This document shows, in pieces, positions 21,343 to 32,329 of a stretch of 64,000 bases of DNA; position 1 is the stretch's first letter, and every line of letters begins with the position of its first letter. Both the position numbers and the translations under genes were made by a program. The stretch is from Ariolimax columbianus (Eukaryota > Mollusca > Gastropoda > Stylommatophora > Arionidae): contig JAVGWX010000002.1 in the NCBI GenBank assembly GCA_036924085.1, positions 50,742,172 to 50,806,171 of the forward strand, in the 5' to 3' direction. The notes beneath the pieces were generated by a model. That model was not told the DNA's origin, ran no database searches, and saw nothing but the letters and a program-made list of their open reading frames with translations.

Positions 21343-22626
21343 AAGCTTACAATATCAAAGCGGTAAATATTTGATTCCAATGCCCTTACAAAGTCATACA
21401 AAACGGTTTAAATAATGACATTTAAAGGCTTTTACGACATCTCCTGCGTGGAACACATGCGCGGTGAATGCATTTCTTCACTTCACCTAATATTAGCGCC
21501 TAGTATCAGACTGGTAAAAATCTTATTGCAATGCTTTCACAACGTAATAAGAAAGGGAATACATGCTGGCATTTTACGACTTCTCGTGTGCTGAAAATAC
21601 ATAACTCAATAGATTTTCTACAATTAATTTCGAAATGCACTTGTAGAGCTAACATATCGGAAATAATGTCACCCCTGAATTTTCCATGATCGATTTAACT
21701 AGTCTGAAAAATATTCTCCAGCTTTTTCTCCATGAGTTCGGAACCTCCATGACCTGAGGACGTGTTCATAAAATCATTATTATCGATATTGTAAAACCCA
21801 TTCCCAATCAGTTGGTTTTGAATCCGAAATGTCAATCACTGAGATTCTGCACTAAAAGTAGAGCAATATTTATTGAAAAATCTAGCATGGTTTCACGAAA
21901 AAATTGTTTATACATTCGACTTGTTTTAAGACTCTGCACTAAAACTCTAGAGCAATATTTACTGAAAAATCAAGCATGGTTTTATAAAAAATTGTATATA
22001 CATTCGACTTGTTTTATAAGGTGGAGTGCGTTGAACTATGTTTTGAACCTTACGATCCAATGCATCCGAACTGCTCAAACATTTTAATGACGTTACGGTA
22101 ATAAGGGTCCTGTAAAACATACCGATCAAGACCTCATCTAACGCCGTTTGCGACATGCATGAGGGCCTAGCTGGCCTATTCTTTTCTCCCCAGGACACTG
22201 GCCTCCGGATCCGCACGTTATCATGACGTTGTAATCACGTGATGTTTCTTTATAAAGCAATGAATCATTGTTAGGAATTAAACACGCTCTCTAATAACGG
22301 ATAATTGGTTTCATGGATATTACTATGGCTCTCGTATAATCCACTTTTTTGTTCCACGGAACATCTAAGCATTTGATCCTCTCAAGATATGCCCTCTGTT
22401 TTAAAGGCCAATTCGCATGACGAAAGGTCAAGCTCATCGGATGTTCTTTGTTCTGATATGCGTGTGCATATTTATTTGTTGTCATCTGTTGATATACATA
22501 CATAATGATCTGACTTATTCATTCTTCCCCCCATTGGAACACACGCTACAGTATAAACTCTTCACTGTCTCTATTATCACTAGGTTCAATTTCCCTTTGA
22601 CGTTTTTTTTTGTCTTTTCATTACGT
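21343..22626. other. Unannotated, with an 88-bp direct duplication
   Basis: Segments at about 21841-21926 and 21930-22018 are diverged copies of one another (ctgcactaaaa, gagcaatattta, tgaaaaatc, gcatggttt, tacattcgacttgtttta in the same order). No gene seen in the rest. Confidence 0.55.
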
Positions 22627-22698
22627 TCTTCTTCTTCTTCTTCTTCTTCTTCTTCTTCTTCTTCTTCTTCTTCTTCTTCTTCTTCTTCTTCTTCTTCT
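22627..22698. repeat. (TTC)n microsatellite
   Basis: About 24 TTC units contiguous with the 3' tail of SINE-A copy 3. The flank on the other side (gttatgttcttcttcttc, from about 23015) is also TTC-rich, so part of the tract is probably target duplication and part SINE tail. Confidence 0.95.
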
Positions 22699-23014
22699 TT
22701 GTTCGTTCTCAATCTCCCGCTACCAAGCCATGAAAAAAAACTTTGCAAGTAGCGGAATGTAGTCCAGAGAACGGAATGCGTTGTGTCGTAGTTTACAGCT
22801 TGACTGAGATATTTGCACCTTTCGGTCCAACACATCAGATTTCAACAAACATTTTTGAGTACCAGGTTAGCATTCCCTCTTCGATCCCTTCTCCTTAGCC
22901 AGTCTGCCCTGCTGCAGCCTGTTATCCAGGATCACCACGTGAAGGTGTAGAAGAGTCTTGGCAGCTATGGGTCGCTGACCGCTGCAGCTCATGCACTGCT
23001 CAGCGTCTTGATCC
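22699..23014 (-). mobile_element. SINE-A copy 3 (internal deletion)
   Basis: Runs from gttcgttctcaatctcccgc to cgtcttgatccc on the plus strand. It lacks roughly 32 bp corresponding to ctggttcgctggccctgacg and the following ctagcagtcag found in other copies, joining cagctatggg directly to tcgctgacc; the similar sequences cagctctgg / cagctatgg at the breakpoint suggest slippage between short repeats. Flanks gttatgttcttcttc (right) and attacgttcttcttc (left) are a plausible target duplication. Confidence 0.85.
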
Positions 23015-23079
23015 CGTTATGTTCTTCTTCTTCTTCTTTTACTTTCTATAACAGGTTTTTTTTCAAGGGTTTGAGTTGT

Positions 23080-23290
23080 AAGTGCCTGAGTTGCAGAGTG
23101 GATAAAACGCTTTGCTTGTCATGGCAAAGGTACGGGTTCCATCTTCAATCTAGACACGCCGCAGTTTACACAGCTGTAAACGAGTTACTGTTAAGAAGGC
23201 AAGGAATCGAGGAAGTGACCTGGTCATCCTATCCTCAAAAAGACTGAGACTTGGTAAAATCGAGTCTCCACCTTCACCTTCGACAACACC
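23080..23290 (+). mobile_element. tRNA-headed SINE (SINE-B)
   Basis: A-box-like gttgcagagtgg (23090-23101) and B-box-like gggttccatc (23134-23143) at tRNA spacing, then the family core cacagctgtaaacgagttac (about 23169-23188), gaaggcaaggaatcgaggaa and a decayed end. tRNA-like head plus conserved core makes the SINE call reasonable. Confidence 0.65.
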
Positions 23291-23639
23291 ACATGCTCTT
23301 GGTCCGGGATTTTACTTTATCACTTCTAGTCTTCAGTTACCGCACAGTTAGCCAAGTTATCTGCCTCTCTCAAGATAGTTTTCTTGGCCTTGGTCGAATC
23401 TGGTCAGAAGCGCAAAGCTCACGCCAACATAGCTCAATGGGTCATTACGGTTTAAGATTGAGCTTACTAGAGAAATAAATATAATAACATGACATGCATC
23501 CATCTCTTCTCCTATACGCTCCAGTCAAAGCAGAGGGCCTCCACTGCTGCTGCTGTCCCTGTACAGGAATACGATCACGTAATCATTGATCATTGGTTTC
23601 TGTTGGAATTAGTTTGCACGAAGGCTGCTAGTCCAATAC

Positions 23640-23900
23640 ATAACCTTCTTTAGTCGTTTATTACGACAGGCTTAGGAAATTACGGAGGCTAGGGGTGAAA
23701 CTTGCTCGGCTTTCACAATCCCAACGTTCCGGGTTTGATTCCCACTTGTGTCCAGTTTGGCAGACACTGGGTTTTTTTTCTCGGGCGAATGCTCCTCCAC
23801 GTACTGAAAGTAATGGCAACCAGCCGTACTGCACACTTGCCAAGAAACGAATAACAGCCAAATAGGTTGCGGTTGTATGAAGCTACGTTCTGTAAAGGAC
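23640..23900 (+). mobile_element. SINE-C core followed by a tRNA-like head
   Basis: ctttagtcgtttattacgac (about 23648-23667) is a SINE-C core. Next, gaggctaggggtgaaacttg ... cgggtttgattccc (23730-23743) has the spacing and B-box of a tRNA-derived SINE head. Whether they are one element or two adjacent fragments is not resolved. The minus-strand open frames over it are not gene-like. Confidence 0.4.
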
Positions 23901-24003
23901 ATGCTACTTACTTTACTAGGCATTTACAGCTGGTCTGTTCTTTTCTTTTCGACTTCAACAAGTGTGACAATACGTCATATCAAACAGGAAGGGATTTAGT
24001 CAC

Positions 24004-24535
24004 GAGTTAGCGAAATGACTCATAACTCATGGTTAGCGACACGACTTAGCGACATGACTCACAACTCATGGTTAGCGACACGACTTAGCGACATGACTCA
24101 CAACTCATGGTTAGCGACACGAGTTAGCGAAATGACTCACAACTCATGGTTAGCGACACGACTTAGCGACATGACTCACAACTCATGGTTAGCGACACGA
24201 CTTAGCGACAAGACTCATATCTCATGGTTAGCGACACGACTTAGCGACAAGACTCATATCTCATGGTTAGCGCCACGACTTAGCGACAAGACTCATATCT
24301 CATGGTTAGCGACACGACTTAGCGACAAGACTCATATCTCATGGTTAGCGACACGATTTAGCGACATGACTCAAAACTCATGGTTAGCGACACGATTTAG
24401 CGACATGACTCACAACTCATGGTTAGCGACACGACTTAGCGACAAGACTCATATCTCATGGTTAGCGCCACGACTTAGCGACAAGACTCATATCTCATGG
24501 TTAGAGCCACGACTTGACGACATGAGTCACAACCC
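24004..24535. repeat. 39-bp minisatellite with TGACTCA (AP-1-like) in many units
   Basis: About 13-14 copies of a 39-bp unit (catggttagcgacacgactt, agcgacatgactcacaact). Units fall into two types, catgactcacaact and caagactcatatct, arranged in blocks (left mainly the first type, centre the second). TGACTCA, the AP-1/bZIP consensus, is present in each first-type unit. The unit is a multiple of 3, so 24015-24578 is open by chance and reads as THNSWLATRLSDM repeats. Confidence 0.95.
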
Positions 24536-25894
24536 AAACATGTGTATGTTCGGATTTAGCAAAGTAGTATTACAATAACAAAAGTACGTGCTGAAGCTGG
24601 AAGCAACGGCCGTAAGGCGAAACAAAAACACGGTTCAGCGAAACTCCGCATTAGGAAACAGGGCGAGCAAGGAACTAAACGTTGCAAAAATGTCTTGCTA
24701 ATTCCTCATTTATTTTTATTTTTGTCAAAATGTCCTTTCCTTTTTATTTTAATTTCGCTTGCACAAGGCCAGGTCTGGGTCACTTGGCCCGCCAGAGTGC
24801 CAGGTACAGGTTCTAAAACCCGAAGGACTAAGTATTTACTATTGATTAATGTCTACTTGAATAGCTAAACCAATTGAAAACGAGCACTTGGCAATATGAG
24901 AGTGGCTATGTTCAGGGGTGAGATAACTCAATTAACTTGATGCGTTCATTTGAAGAAATAATCAAACTAATCGCTGGGACATACAACAGAATTGTGGAGG
25001 TTTCTAGACGCCATTTGTGGATGACACGATATTTATGCAAAATTTTGAAAATTAAGCTTGAAGAATACTAGGTCGTCTTGATGAACTATTCATCTGTTAT
25101 TGACTGAGCTTCAAACTAAGAATGTCAAAAGTTACTATCAAGAAAGAAAGAAAATCTGAGACTTCATTTATGTTTTCAGAAAAAGAATTTAAAATGTACG
25201 CTAATTACATGCTGGAAATACGAAGAAATTAAAACAAGTAGCATAAATGACAGACGGAAGACTACAAATCATGGATCGAAAGAGAGTTATTGGAAAGAAA
25301 GCTATGGTACCATGTTTATCGTTAAACACCTGCCATGTTTCCGACGTTCTGCTCAGGAAACTATGAGTCGAAGGATAATGAATTTTTGCAAATTTGACAG
25401 TTGTTATATGTTGTATACACTAGAAGTGACGTTGTAATGCGCATCGTACGTATGTTCACTTGGTGCAGTCAGGTCTGGTTTCATTTGAACACTTCTCGTA
25501 TTATAGTTGGGCAGTCAGGATTTAAATATTCTAAAGGCATGCGCAACAAATAGCCTCTGGTAGCAGAACTGTATGTTGTGGTCTTCTTCAGAAACGGCTG
25601 TACCCACTACAAGGGAAAGGGGGTTATAAGATGTCAGACCTTGCCGACCTGCATTAAAACATTACGAGCAGAGGAAGCCCGTAAGCAGTAGGTCGTCATT
25701 TATCTAGGAACTAAAACTCTTGACAAACTTTCTCCCTCCACTCTCTTTCTCCTCTGCATTCTCCTTAACTTTTCAACATTTTAAAAAAAATTTGAGAGTT
25801 TCTAGAGTACACGAAGAACACACGTGCAACTGATATAGCACAGTCTGCGCTACGGAGTTGGAAGTGAACACTGAATTTAGTAACAGTAAGGGGT
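24536..25894. other. No recognisable feature (1.36 kb)
   Basis: AT-rich, noncoding on inspection; no repeat, LINE motif or RNA gene identified. The longest featureless stretch in the window. Confidence 0.5.
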
Positions 25895-26110
25895 CTTAGA
25901 GAGGGATGGAGAGCCAAAAGGTAAACGCACGCCATAGAAGACAGCGCCGCGAGGGATGAAGTGTCAGAGACTTCATTGTACTAGGTCTTAAAGTATTCGG
26001 AGGTGGGATGACCGGCCGCCCTTTCTCACCTCTGTGCCTTCCATAACTGTAAGTTATGTACCCAATTACAGTTGGGTAAATTGGAGCGTGTGGACACCAG
26101 GTATATAACT
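25895..26110 (-). mobile_element. tRNA-SINE (SINE-B) body
   Basis: Reverse orientation of the 12450 copy: gagggatgaagtgtcagaga, cttcattgtactaggtctta, gaggtgggatgaccggc, ctctgtgccttcca, then aattacagttgggtaaattg (the core). The tRNA head is weak or missing. Confidence 0.6.
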
Positions 26111-26272
26111 GCTCTTTAGTCGCGATAAACAAACTTCATAAACACTCTGCCATCCAGCAGTTCAAATAAAGAGCGTGGGATGAAACAATATTAGAGTGAT
26201 GTAAAGGGGGCGCAACAAACAAACATTCATTGATTGGTATTCTGTCAGTGTAGAGAGATAACTGACTTCACA

Positions 26273-26480
26273 CTAAAGAGATACCTCAGTCGGGTATAGC
26301 CCTTGCTTTCGCCGCACACGTTTGGAGTCTGCATCTCGCCGTATCTTGGCATCTTCTGCTTGCAGGCTAGCACACAAAGGTCTGTTTTTGACAAGTTCCT
26401 CCCGGTTAGAGATGTTCATATACAATGCTTTCAGGCCACGCTTCCAAACGTTTTTGTAGTGGAGAAAAGATCTACTTTTG
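26273..26480 (-). pseudogene. LINE 3' terminal fragment
   Basis: Minus strand reads NKSRSFLHYKNVWKRGLKAL, YMNISNREELVKNRPL and a K/R-rich end (DADSKRVRRKQGLYPTEV). The RYKDVCKRDLKAL block followed by a WExLAxDR block and a basic tail marks the end of the same LINE lineage as 38349-39085. It sits 3' of the next element, so it was inserted or truncated there. Confidence 0.6.
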
Positions 26481-28370
26481 TTACGATTGCGTGTGATCAA
26501 CTCTCCGTATAGGATAGTAGTTAGTTTTCTTTCCACTTGTGCCGTTTAGCAGAGTGGGGAGCTTAAGTCGTCTATCCTGCGCCGAGTGCGTTAGGTCGGT
26601 CAATGCGAGCCCTTGTAGCTGCACAATCACTCTAATGTCATCTATCCACCTACCTCGCGGCCGCCCCCTTGTCCTGTAGCCAGATCTACCAGCATTGTAA
26701 GCCATCAGTGGAAGATTATGAGGGTGCATTCTCATGAGATGACAAAAAGCAACTTATTTTCTGCCTGGAAATATATTCGACACAAGACATAGTGCCGACC
26801 ATACTTCGAATGTCGTCGTTCCGCATTCTGTCTCTTCTGGTAACACCGATGACTTTCCTCACTTTTTTTCAGAAGTCGAAATTCTGCTCTCGCACTCCCT
26901 TGACAGGGGCTATGTTTGGCACTGGTAGCACAAAATCGGCATAAATATACTGTTTATCAGCTGTTGCTTTGTTGCCAAACTAATGCTCGGGTGTCTAAGC
27001 AGTGGGAACAGCTGATAAGTCACCGCAGATGCTTTCTGACACCTTGTCTCAATTGTCCTGTCGATCCTACCGTCTGCCGAAAAAATACTGCCCAAATACT
27101 TGAACTCATGGACCTGTTGAAGAGCAATATCATTTAGACATCTTGAGTGGCCCAGGAGTTCTACTCATCATCATAGTTTATGTTTTGTTCTCGCTAATTC
27201 GCATATTGTATTTAGCACAGGTAGTCGCAAGCGCGTTCATGTGGTTTTGCAGTTTGTTTTCATCGTCGTACAGCAAGCACTGATCATCTGCAAAGAGAAA
27301 TTCGTGCATTGAGTTATGTTCTGCTTCAAATGTCATAATTAGACCAGTCTCTGGTGTGATTTTGTCCATTTGGATGTTAAACAACAGAGGAGAAAGCATA
27401 CACCCTTGTCTCACGCCGGTAGTGATTTCAAAAGCATCTGTGACACCATCAGTCGTTCTGACGACGATACAGTGCTCTGACATTATCAAGAAGCTGGCCT
27501 TGTACATCATAATCTTCCAATATCTTACAAAGTTTAATCCTGTCTACCCAATCAAACACGTTTTCCTGATCAATGAAAGCAACACATAGATTTTCGTTGT
27601 ATTCTATTAATCTTTCGCTTATTTGCCTTAAGGTGAACAAGGCGTCTGTGGAGCTTATACTTCGGCGGAATCCAAATTGAGCTCTGGATAATTGAAGATT
27701 CAACAATAGGTCTTATTCTATGTTCCAGGATTTTGGCCTACATGTTACCATTGTGACTAAGTAGTGATATGCCTCTGTACATGTCCCAGTTTCTTTTGTC
27801 GCCCTTTTTCTTCCAAATTGGAACGATTATAGCTTGCTGCAAGTCATCTGGTACGCGTCTGTCTTTCCATGACTTTGTGAAGAGCCCATGTAGTCTGAGT
27901 AACACTGTTTCCCCACATGCATGAATCACCTCCTTTGTTATGCCGTCCTTGCCTGGTGACTTATTCCTGGGACTATTCTTTATAACTCTCTGTTTCTTAA
28001 ATCATTATGTCGGGTTCAGTATGATCTGGGTTGCATGGTAGAAAAACTGAATCTCCCGTGGAGGTAGTAGGGTTGAAAAGTTCTTGAAAGTATTCCTTCC
28101 TCCGATCTCTTCTGCTGAGCTCATTAAATATAGGAAAGCCATACTTGTCATTGGTGGCTGTAGTAGAATTGAATCACTCGTCTCTAAATCACATCGCCTT
28201 GACATTTTTGAAAAAGTCTCTAGGACGATTTTGACATGGAAGTGAATTGCTCGACATAATGTTTCCAAGATTCTTCTCTGGCGTGTTTTATTACCCTTTT
28301 GGCATTTTGTCTTGCTGTCTGGTAGATGACGTAGTCAACTTGCTTTTTAGAGGTCTTTTTCTTCTTTTTC
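26481..28370 (-). pseudogene. LINE reverse transcriptase, near-complete RT region, broken
   Basis: Read downward from 28370: linker (TARQNAKRVIKHAREESW, KNVKAM, NDKYGFPIFNELSRRDRRKE), then GKDGITKEVIHACGETVLLR and DDLQQAIIVPIWKKKGDKRN with YRGISLLS (RT fingers), then RAQFGFRRSISSTDALFTLR and LCVAFIDQENVFDWVDR (motif A), GVRQGCMLSPLLFNIQMDKI (motif B), FLFADD at 27283-27300 (catalytic box, both Asp present), then MGSIFSADGRIDRTIETR, FLRKVIGVTRRDRMRND and TRGRPRGRWIDDIR. RT copies RNA at the nicked target. Frames switch at about 27700, 27500 and 27170, with stops. The endonuclease is missing, so it is 5' truncated; its 5' edge touches the 3' end of the next LINE at about 28370. Confidence 0.85.
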
Positions 28371-30245
28371 TTCTTCGCACGCTGTCAGACGTCAACTTGT
28401 ATTTGTTCGAAGAAAGCAGCTGTCATCCTGAGGCTGTCGACACTGCCATATAGCTTGTCTAGTGTTGCCACTGTTGATGGCCACATGTACTTTCTCTGGT
28501 CGTCGTATGTCGGGCAATTTTTCAGCAGATGTTCAGCGGTCATTTTCCCTGTACCACAGGTGCATTCCTCAGTGCCACCTATCTTCAGTTTATTGAATAG
28601 GTGGTACCTCAGTCTGTTGTGGCCTGTGCGGAGTCGGAAGACCACGACCTGCTCTCTTCTGTTCAACTGGTAACATGCATCATTTTTTTGTGTAGCCAGT
28701 ATGGTCTGTTTCCCATTTGGTCATGTATCTATCCCTAATAAACCTTTTGGACTCTTCGTAGGTCACACTAGAATCTAGTTGTGGTAGTCTTGCACCTTCT
28801 TTTGCCAGTCTGTCTCCCTTCTCATTGCCTTGGATGTTACAGTGGGATGGAGCCCACTGTACCACTACTCTTTTTGGTGCGGACTGCTGGCATAGTTGAC
28901 AGAGTACTGTTCTTAATTAATTAAGTTCACTATTTTTCTGGCTTTTTATTGCTGTAACTACGGCCAGGGCATCTGTAAACAGGACTATCTGACTTTCATT
29001 GCTTTCGCCTGTCAGCATTGCTTTTACTGCAGCGTTCAGTGCCTCTGCCTCCGCTCTGAAATTACTTGAGTATTGTCCAGTTGCCACTGACAGCGTTATT
29101 TATCTACCATTTGTTAGGCTCAGGAATACCCCTGCCCCTCCATTCTGTGTTGTGTTTGTTACAGAACCGTCGGTGTATGCATGGGTCCAGTCCACGCTTG
29201 GGTAGTTTTCTGCTATGTACCTCAGGGTTATGTCTCTTCTTTCTTTTTCAGTCTGGCTGTTCTTGTTTCCAATACCTGGTATATTTTCTACCACCTCTGG
29301 AATGATATGCTGCTTCCGGGTGAGTTTGCGTACAGTAGGGATGGGCTTTGGTGTTGTTATGGTGTTCATAGGGTCTTCGCTCATCTTTGCTTTGACTATT
29401 TCTGCAAAGTTTCTCCGCTTTAGTTTCCCATTTCCAAATCTATTTAGTCTCTGATGCATTGGATGGTCTGTCAGTCTTCTGAGTTTCTCTGCTTGCTGCT
29501 GGACTTTGCAGTCTCTTCTGTCGGTCATGGATTGCAGATTTGTAATCTTTTCAAGCTCTACAATTGTTTTAACTCTCATGGCTTGGTTTTGAAGATGCTA
29601 ATGTTATCAAAGTTCGCCTTTGCTGCTGTTGTCCATGCCGCAATACCATACTCGAGAACTGGTCTCACTCTTCCAGTTTCTTTAGTATTATTTCGTCTGC
29701 TCCCCAGCTTGTGCCAGCAAATTTCCTCATGATTGCCATTCTTTCTCTGGCTCTCATTCGGTTTCTCTCGATCTGACTTTTTTCATGTCATGCGCCGATC
29801 AAATGTGACGCCCAAGTAGTTTGGGTTGTCGTTTGGCCGCAGATATTTGCCGTTAAGACTTATTTTGGTGTTCTGTGGTTTATTTGAAAGCGAGAATACC
29901 GTACATGTTGTTTTTTCCTCATTTATTTTGACCAGTCATGATTTCACCCACTCCTCCAACGATGTTAGGGCCTGCTGCATCCGATTGTTTGCTACGGTGA
30001 GATTTTTTTCAGAGGTCCACATAAGCCAGATCGTCTGCAAACATGGAGCTGTGGACTATTCTTGGTATATTCTCTATGATATTGTTTATATACACCAGAA
30101 AAAGTGTGGGGGACAGTACTTCCCTTTGGGGTACTCCTTGCTCCAGTGTCACCTTTTTGCTCATCTGCCCTTGTACTTGAACTCTGGCTGTTCTGTTTTC
30201 GAGGTAGTGGCTGATCCATCTTTTTTGGAGATCAACCAACCCTTG
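28349..30245 (-). pseudogene. I-superfamily LINE: RT palm, thumb and RNase H, with 3' tail
   Basis: Minus strand in order: LQKRWISHYLENRTARVQVQ, EQGVPQREVLSPTLFLVYIN (motif B, GVPQG with G to R), FADD at 30030-30041, NYLGVTFDRRMT and ERMAIMRKFAGTSWGADEI (thumb), MRVKTIVELEKI, then RNase H: HAYTDGSV (first Asp, TDGS at 29163-29174), RAEAEALNAAVKAM (Glu), IVLFTDALAVV (Asp), VQWAPSHCNIQGNEKGDRLA (last His/Asp block, 28800-28862). It ends with FRLRTGHNRLRYHLF, CTCGTGKMTAEHLL and MWPSTV, a stop near 28385 and an A/G-rich tail (28349-28380). RNase H degrades template RNA. Lesions: stops around 29940, 29775, 29690 and 29098. It is one of the best preserved elements here, but RT motif A is missing. 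Confidence 0.88.
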
Positions 30246-30246
30246 T

Positions 30247-30430
30247 AAGCTTTATTTTTAGACAGTATAGCCGCCCTTACCACGTCACTCCACCAACCTG
30301 TTTGCTTCTGATCTTTTCCGTGACGTAAATTCTTTGTTCCACAGTACTTATGAAGCGCAGTCGTCAAAGTTGCTTTAGAGGTAGCCCATTCACTATTTAT
30401 GTCCCTAGGTTGTTCTGTAAGTGCCATAAA
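30247..30430 (-). pseudogene. LINE endonuclease-RT linker fragment
   Basis: Minus strand reads RDINSEWATSKATLTTALHK, QKQTGWWSDVVRAAILSKNK and AYKGWLISKKDG. A WW...ARKAY block lies between endonuclease and RT in many LINEs. It joins directly to RT residues of the I-type copy at about 30245, so a segment of several hundred bp (RT fingers and motif A) was lost if both belong to one element. Confidence 0.5.
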
Positions 30431-30539
30431 GACATATGTAACTTCTCGACATACACTATTCCGAACAGCTTCCTCGCCTAACGTATGAAGGTTTGTTAAC
30501 CAAATTGGTCTTTGTACTCGTCCTTTGTGGAAGTAATTG
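30431..30539. other. Short unassigned spacer
   Basis: Between two LINE fragments, no recognisable block. Confidence 0.4.
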
Positions 30540-31372
30540 TGTCAGCACGACTGGTCGATCGTCAGTATCCATACATTTGTTAGGAATAACCCTAGAATCT
30601 GCATAGGATATCTTTTTAAATTCTCCAGTCCTCCTTTCTGCATACGTGACCAGACCACTGCAAGCGACATTGGCGGGGGATTGTAATTAGACAATCTTCG
30701 CATGGTCCAACACGCCGTTGTTTGTCACTCTGTCACTCCATTAAATTCCAAATATGGGCCTCAAGCCTCGTTTAGGAAAATCATTTTGCCTTTTTTCCCT
30801 GTGAGGCATACATGGTCTACGTTTTTCTGACATAGGGCAGGTAACTGATCACACAAGATCTGTACACAGCAACCTCTATGGAGATTGTAAGAATTTTGGT
30901 ATTCCAGGCTCACTGTGAGAACTTGGCAAGCCGCTGTTGTGGTCATTCCTAATCTCTTTTGTAGCTCTGCGTCCAGTAGAAGATTGTCGGTGATGGTGAT
31001 CAGATGTAGTTACAATTATTTTTAACTAGATTTTGGCCGCTTATGGTGATGCCTGAAGAACCTGCATCCTGAGACATCACTTTCATCTTGCGTAGACTAA
31101 GGGTGAGTCAAAAAAGATCACAGGATTTTGCTTATCTGTCTATGAGGATTTATAACTCAGTTTCCGCGTGGACGACCAGGGTCATCTGCAGAAAGCATAT
31201 CCCTAATGACAGTCTCCCTTCTCTTACTTTTTGCGCGCAGTCTGGTCAAATTGAATAATCTCACATCTGATCTAGTATGCGGGAAGACCCCTTCAGTAGA
31301 TATTCGAAGGAGTGTTTTAGCACTGTGACAAAGAAAATGTCGAATAGAATCGAAGCAAGGCTCAACCTTGTT
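30540..31372 (-). pseudogene. LINE reverse transcriptase fragment, 3' half
   Basis: Minus strand, shifting frames: VKQG at the left junction (about 31370), then STEGVFPHTRSDVRLFNLTR, LRAKSKRRETVIRDMLSADD (the FADD box as SADD, near 31190), VVHAETEL, SQDAGSSGITISGQNLV, ITDNLLLDAELQKRLGMTTT (the YLGSTxSxxLSLDxELxxRIGKA block), EVAVYRSCVISYLPY and LRPIFGI then WSDRVTNNGVLDHAKI. The block order is that of the palm-to-C-terminus of a LINE with a VKQGCVLAPTLF motif. Multiple stops and shifts. Confidence 0.72.
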
Positions 31373-31590
31373 TAACTCATCTCCAAGGCCTGTATCCTTC
31401 GTTGAAGGTCAGCTGTAACTGTCCATGTCTCACACGAATAGAGGAATATTGACAGGACCAGTGTACGCATTAATCTGATTTTCGTGCGTAGTGCTAACCG
31501 TTTATCTTGCCAGATTTTGATAAGCCGTGCAAGCGCCGCTACTGTCTGTGCTATTCTGGTCAACACTTCACATTTTGATCCTTCATCACT
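31373..31590 (-). pseudogene. LINE C-terminal block of a second lineage
   Basis: Minus strand from 31590: SDEGSKCEVLTRIAQTVAAL, ARLIKIWQDKRLALRTKIRL, MRTLVLSIFLYSCETWTVTA, DLQRRIQALEM. This is a continuous, uninterrupted block (SR.EILTRIAQT ... LMRTLVxSIFLYACEsWTL ... RIQALEMRC) cut exactly at ALEM, where the neighbouring LINE (VKQG) begins at 31372. The upstream sequence (31591-31689) is a short array of 24-bp repeats (ttatagttcagataacatct). Confidence 0.8.
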
Positions 31591-31690
31591 GTTATAATTT
31601 AGATACCATATATTGTCGTTATAGTTCAGATAACATCTATTGTTGTAGTTTAGATACCATCTATTGCTATAGATAATATATAAGGCCATT
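31591..31690. repeat. 24-bp repeats, about four diverged copies
   Basis: Units such as gtagtttagataccatctat recur with variants (cagataacatct, tagataccatat). They form the unrelated N-terminal part of the open frame joined to the LINE block. Confidence 0.7.
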
Positions 31691-32211
31691 GTAATTTAGC
31701 TAATATATATTCATTGTTGTGCTATAGAATTATGAATAATTACCCCACCTCGTCCATCATTAGCTAACACTGTTATACAAGTGAACCGGCCTTAATTTCC
31801 TCTTCGATCATCGTTTCTATTTATCATTGCACAAAAATATCCCCTGTGTAGAAATGTGAGCGCCAAAATAATTCACTCACAAGCGGAACAAATACATTTA
31901 CAGTCAGAAATATGATCACATTCTGTGTTCATTATTCTAACATCGCCTATGAGAAAACTTCAGGCGTATTGCAATGTCTACACAAACAGACACAATCTAT
32001 ACCCCAATATAGATTATTCTTTTCCTCCGGCTTTATAGCGAAACACATTTCAGCCAGCCTCTGTTTATTATTGTTGTTTTCCAGATATACAGAAAACGAA
32101 TAGACAACATAGGATATTAAATGGGGGAGTGAGGGGGATATATTGAAAACGAGTTGATATGGACATGGTAACTTGGGATTTCAAGAAAAGCATCCAGCCC
32201 ATGAAACTGTA
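31691..32211. other. No recognisable feature
   Basis: AT-rich; open frame 31912-32103 (+) and 32068-32292 (-) have no motif. Confidence 0.45.
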
Positions 32212-32312
32212 CTTAATGTCTTTATACTGGTTTAGAAGATTTTGCAGAGCATGTATACAGCCAGATTTCTTTACATTTACTTGCTTTAACAATACCTTTC
32301 CGCATCCAATAG
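32212..32312 (-). mobile_element. L2-like LINE 3' UTR fragment
   Basis: Plus-strand text cttaatgtctttatactggt, ttagaagattttgcagagca, tgtatacagccag, tttctttacatttacttgct matches the 3' end of the LINE at 14418 in order. It lacks the coding end and has only one tail unit. Confidence 0.7.
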
Positions 32313-32329
32313 ATAAGCCGCTTGCTTCT

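Noticed and set aside
23134..23143. Functional tRNA genes at tRNA-like heads (23080, 48360, 55440, 58290)
   Set aside because: Cloverleaf pairing is not maintained and unrelated SINE bodies follow; they are tRNA-derived SINE heads.
24015..24578. 187-codon plus-strand open frame
   Set aside because: Periodic translation of a 39-bp unit; the frame stays open only because the unit is a multiple of three.
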